Assembly (NCBI GenBank): GCA_030837825.1
Contig: JAUQYB010000149.1
Span: 1 to 7,228 of the forward strand
Length of the DNA: 7,228 nt
From: Albidovulum sp.
GTDB taxonomy: Bacteria; Pseudomonadota; Alphaproteobacteria; Rhodobacterales; Rhodobacteraceae
Direction of reading: 5' to 3'
Part shown: positions 5,716 to 7,228 of the stretch, in pieces
Layout: each line of letters starts with the position of its first letter
Numbering within the stretch: the first letter of the stretch is position 1
Program-made: the position numbers and the translations under genes
The notes under the pieces: model-generated
The model's input: the letters and a program-made list of their open reading frames with translations, nothing else
Told to the model about the DNA's origin: nothing
The model's database searches: none

Positions 5716-6459
5716 ATGCGACTCGATCAGGCGGCGGCGGTGATCGCCGGCGGGGCTTCCGGCCTCGGTGCGGCGACGGCAGAGGCGTTCCGCGCCCGGG
5801 GCGCGGCGGTCACCATCCTCGACCGCAATCCCGAGGGGGAGGACTTCGCCCGGTCGATCGGCGCCGTCTTCGCCGCGGTGGACGTGACCGACGAGGGCTC
5901 TGTCGCCGCCGGCATCGCCGACGCAAAGGGCGCGATGGGACGGATCGACGTTGTGGTGAACTGCGCCGGCATCGCCACCGGCGAGCGCATCCTCGGCCGC
6001 GACGGCCCGCACCGGCTGGACAGCTTTCGCCGCACGCTCGACATCAACCTCGTGGGCACCTTCAACGTGATGCGGCTCGCCGCGGCCGAGATGGCCGGAA
6101 ACAAGGGACCCGAGCGCGGCGTCATCGTCAACACCGCCTCGATCGCCGCCTTCGACGGGCAGAAGGGCCAGGCCGCCTATGCGGCGTCGAAGGGCGGCAT
6201 CGTCGGGCTGACGCTGCCCGCCGCCCGCGACCTCGCCGGCCTCGGCATCCGGGTCTGCGCCATCGCGCCCGGCATCTTCGCCACGCCGATGTTGCGCGGC
6301 CTGCCGGAGGAGGTGCAGGCAAGCCTCGCCGCCGAGGTGACCTTCCCGCGCCGGCTGGGCGACCCGGCGGAATATGCCGCGCTCGCGGGCTTCATCGTCG
6401 AATGCGGCTATCTCAACGGCGAGGTGATCCGCCTCGACGGGGCGCTGAGGATGCGCTGA
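5716..6459 (+). CDS. Short-chain dehydrogenase, HSD10 / 3-hydroxyacyl-CoA dehydrogenase type-2-like
   Basis: This is a 247-residue classical SDR with a Rossmann fold. Seen: the dinucleotide motif GGASGLG (12-18), D36 at the end of strand 2 (selects NAD+ over NADP+), NCAG (82-85), N111, and the catalytic set S142, Y155, K159 (Y-A-A-S-K). The stretches [20 protein letters not shown] and [14 protein letters not shown], and the ending [14 protein letters not shown], are characteristic of HSD10-type enzymes. These oxidise 3-hydroxyacyl-CoA or 2-methyl-3-hydroxybutyryl-CoA (isoleucine and fatty-acid breakdown) in the cytoplasm. The exact substrate is inferred. The ribosome-binding site at 5705-5710 fixes the start. 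Its TGA shares one base with the ATG of the next gene (TGATG), so the two are probably translationally coupled. The TGAACG palindrome upstream suggests control by an acyl-CoA-responsive TetR-type repressor. Confidence 0.92.
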   Translation: MRLDQAAAVIAGGASGLGAATAEAFRARGAAVTILDRNPEGEDFARSIGAVFAAVDVTDEGSVAAGIADAKGAMGRIDVVVNCAGIATGERILGRDGPHRLDSFRRTLDINLVGTFNVMRLAAAEMAGNKGPERGVIVNTASIAAFDGQKGQAAYAASKGGIVGLTLPAARDLAGLGIRVCAIAPGIFATPMLRGLPEEVQASLAAEVTFPRRLGDPAEYAALAGFIVECGYLNGEVIRLDGALRMR

Positions 6460-7070
6460 TGGCGCTGCGCAACCGCGTGACGCCCGAGGGCGAGATCATC
6501 GCCGATCCGGCGCGCGGGCTTCTCACCGGCAACCGCGGCATCCTGCACGGCGGCCCGCGCCCGCGAAACTGGCGCAACCGCGCCTGGATCACCTGCCTGC
6601 TGGCGTTCCGCGGCCACCGCCAGCCGCTCCAGGCGACGGGCACCTGGACGCCGCTCTTCTTCCTCGACGAGGCGGTCGCGCTCGCCGCCGGGCACCGGCC
6701 CTGCGCCTTCTGCCGGCGCGAGGCCTGGGAGCGGTTCTGCGCCGCCTGGGGCCGGGCCGCGGGCGCAGAGGCGCCGCGGGCGGCTGAGGTCGACCGCGCG
6801 CTCCACGCCGCGCGCATCCTGCCGGGGCGGGGCACGAAGGTGACCTTCGCCGCCCCGGTCGTCAGCCTGCCCGATTTCACCTTCCTGCGCACCGAAGACG
6901 GCCCGGCGATGATCCTCGGCGACCGGCTCCTGCCCTGGGCGCCCGGGGCCTACGGCGCGCCCCTGCCCCGCCCGGCCTCCGGCCTTGCGGAGGTGCTGAC
7001 CCCCCGCCCCACCGTCGAGGCGCTCCGCGCCGGCTACCGGCCGGTGCTGCACCCCTCGGCCGGGGCCTGA
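6459..7070 (+). CDS. Conserved protein of unknown function with an Ada-like zinc half-motif
   Basis: I recognise this 203-residue protein as belonging to a conserved bacterial family without an assigned function. Its N-terminus [20 protein letters not shown] (24-30) and WITCLLAFRG (43-52) look like family blocks. Residues 67-88 read FF-L-DEAVALAAGHRPCAFCRRE (C82, C85). This is strikingly like the end of the Ada methyl-phosphotriester domain, where FF...EALAAGFRPCKRC carries the second pair of zinc cysteines. The first Ada cysteine pair is not present as CxxxC; C46, H30, H53 or H79 could complete a site. The C-terminal half is rich in Pro, Arg and Ala with no signal peptide or membrane segment, so it is probably cytoplasmic. 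The start overlaps the dehydrogenase stop (TGATG) and has TGAGG at 6446-6450 as ribosome-binding site, 8 nt away. Similarity to Ada is my visual comparison, not a search result. Confidence 0.8.
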   Translation: MALRNRVTPEGEIIADPARGLLTGNRGILHGGPRPRNWRNRAWITCLLAFRGHRQPLQATGTWTPLFFLDEAVALAAGHRPCAFCRREAWERFCAAWGRAAGAEAPRAAEVDRALHAARILPGRGTKVTFAAPVVSLPDFTFLRTEDGPAMILGDRLLPWAPGAYGAPLPRPASGLAEVLTPRPTVEALRAGYRPVLHPSAGA

Positions 7071-7196
7071 GCGCGCACCGGAAAGGGCCGCCGCAGGGGA
7101 CCGCGCCAGACCCGCCTCGACCGGCTGTCCGTCATGGGGCGTCCTCCACCACGCCTTCACCCTCTCGCCCAGGCGCCCAGCCCGGGCGGCGCCCGA

Positions 7197-7213
7197 CCCT
7201 CCCCCCGGGAGGG
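7197..7213 (+). promoter_or_regulatory. Perfect 7-bp stem-loop containing a possible ribosome-binding site
   Basis: CCCTCCC (7197-7203) pairs with GGGAGGG (7207-7213) around a CCC loop. The right arm is itself a good Shine-Dalgarno sequence, with its GGAG 5 nt before an ATG at 7217. It may be a leader structure of the next gene or the 3' hairpin of the preceding operon. No T-run follows. Confidence 0.35.
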
Positions 7214-7216
7214 CGC

Positions 7217-7228
7217 ATGTCGACGTCA
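7217..7228 (+). CDS. Possible start of a further plus-strand gene, cut by the window edge
   Basis: ATG at 7217 follows a GGGAGGG ribosome-binding site (7207-7213) and opens a frame of which only four codons (M-S-T-S) are visible. The call rests only on the ribosome-binding site and ATG; nothing can be said of the product. The gap from the previous stop codon (7071-7216) otherwise shows no convincing gene. Confidence 0.25.

Noticed and set aside
6408..7160. Minus-strand ORF (250 codons) opposite the last conserved gene
   Set aside because: The product is Arg/Gly/Ala-rich without family features, while the plus-strand frame has conserved blocks, a ribosome-binding site and operon overlap.

Overview
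The window is GC-rich, with most codons ending in G or C. Its gene content points to an alphaproteobacterium of the Rhodobacteraceae/Paracoccaceae type (order Rhodobacterales). The lineage call rests on the style of the proteins (an alphaproteobacterial CysRS tail, a short lipoprotein of the kind common in this order, a small Omp25-like barrel) and on base composition, not on a database match. I see no rRNA, tRNA, CRISPR array, transposase, integrase, phage gene or recognisable defence system.

Layout from left to right. Positions 1-195 are non-coding and hold three strong stem-loops beyond the 3' end of cysS. cysS (minus strand, 196-1677) encodes cysteinyl-tRNA synthetase. A 218-bp divergent intergenic region with a 15-bp tandem duplication leads to a small MmcQ/YjbR-family gene (plus, 1896-2246). 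That gene converges, 3 nt apart, on a lipoprotein gene (minus, 2250-2858). Diverging from the lipoprotein is a pair with overlapping stop and start codons: an isocitrate lyase/PEP mutase superfamily enzyme (plus, 3028-3864) and a membrane-anchored TPM-domain protein with a zinc-ribbon-like CxxC pair (plus, about 3867-4724). A hairpin separates this pair from a convergent outer-membrane beta-barrel gene (minus, 4816-5418). The last unit is a two-gene operon: an HSD10-like short-chain dehydrogenase (plus, 5716-6459) overlapping by 1 nt a conserved protein of unknown function (plus, 6459-7070). It is preceded by a plausible sigma-70 promoter and a perfect TGAACG-CA-CGTTCA inverted repeat. A further plus-strand gene may begin at 7217, at the right edge.

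Most of this is ordinary chromosomal housekeeping content, and I do not claim a new system. Four things deserve a second look. (1) cysS is compositionally mosaic: hand-counted GC3 is about 90% over the N-terminal ~100 codons and about 64% over the last ~200, and the switch falls at the KMSKS motif. (2) The TetR-like operator sits at the predicted start of transcription of the dehydrogenase operon. (3) The unknown protein at the end of that operon contains a stretch that closely resembles the second half of the Ada methyl-phosphotriester zinc motif. (4) A stem-loop at the right edge could hide the ribosome-binding site of the next gene.
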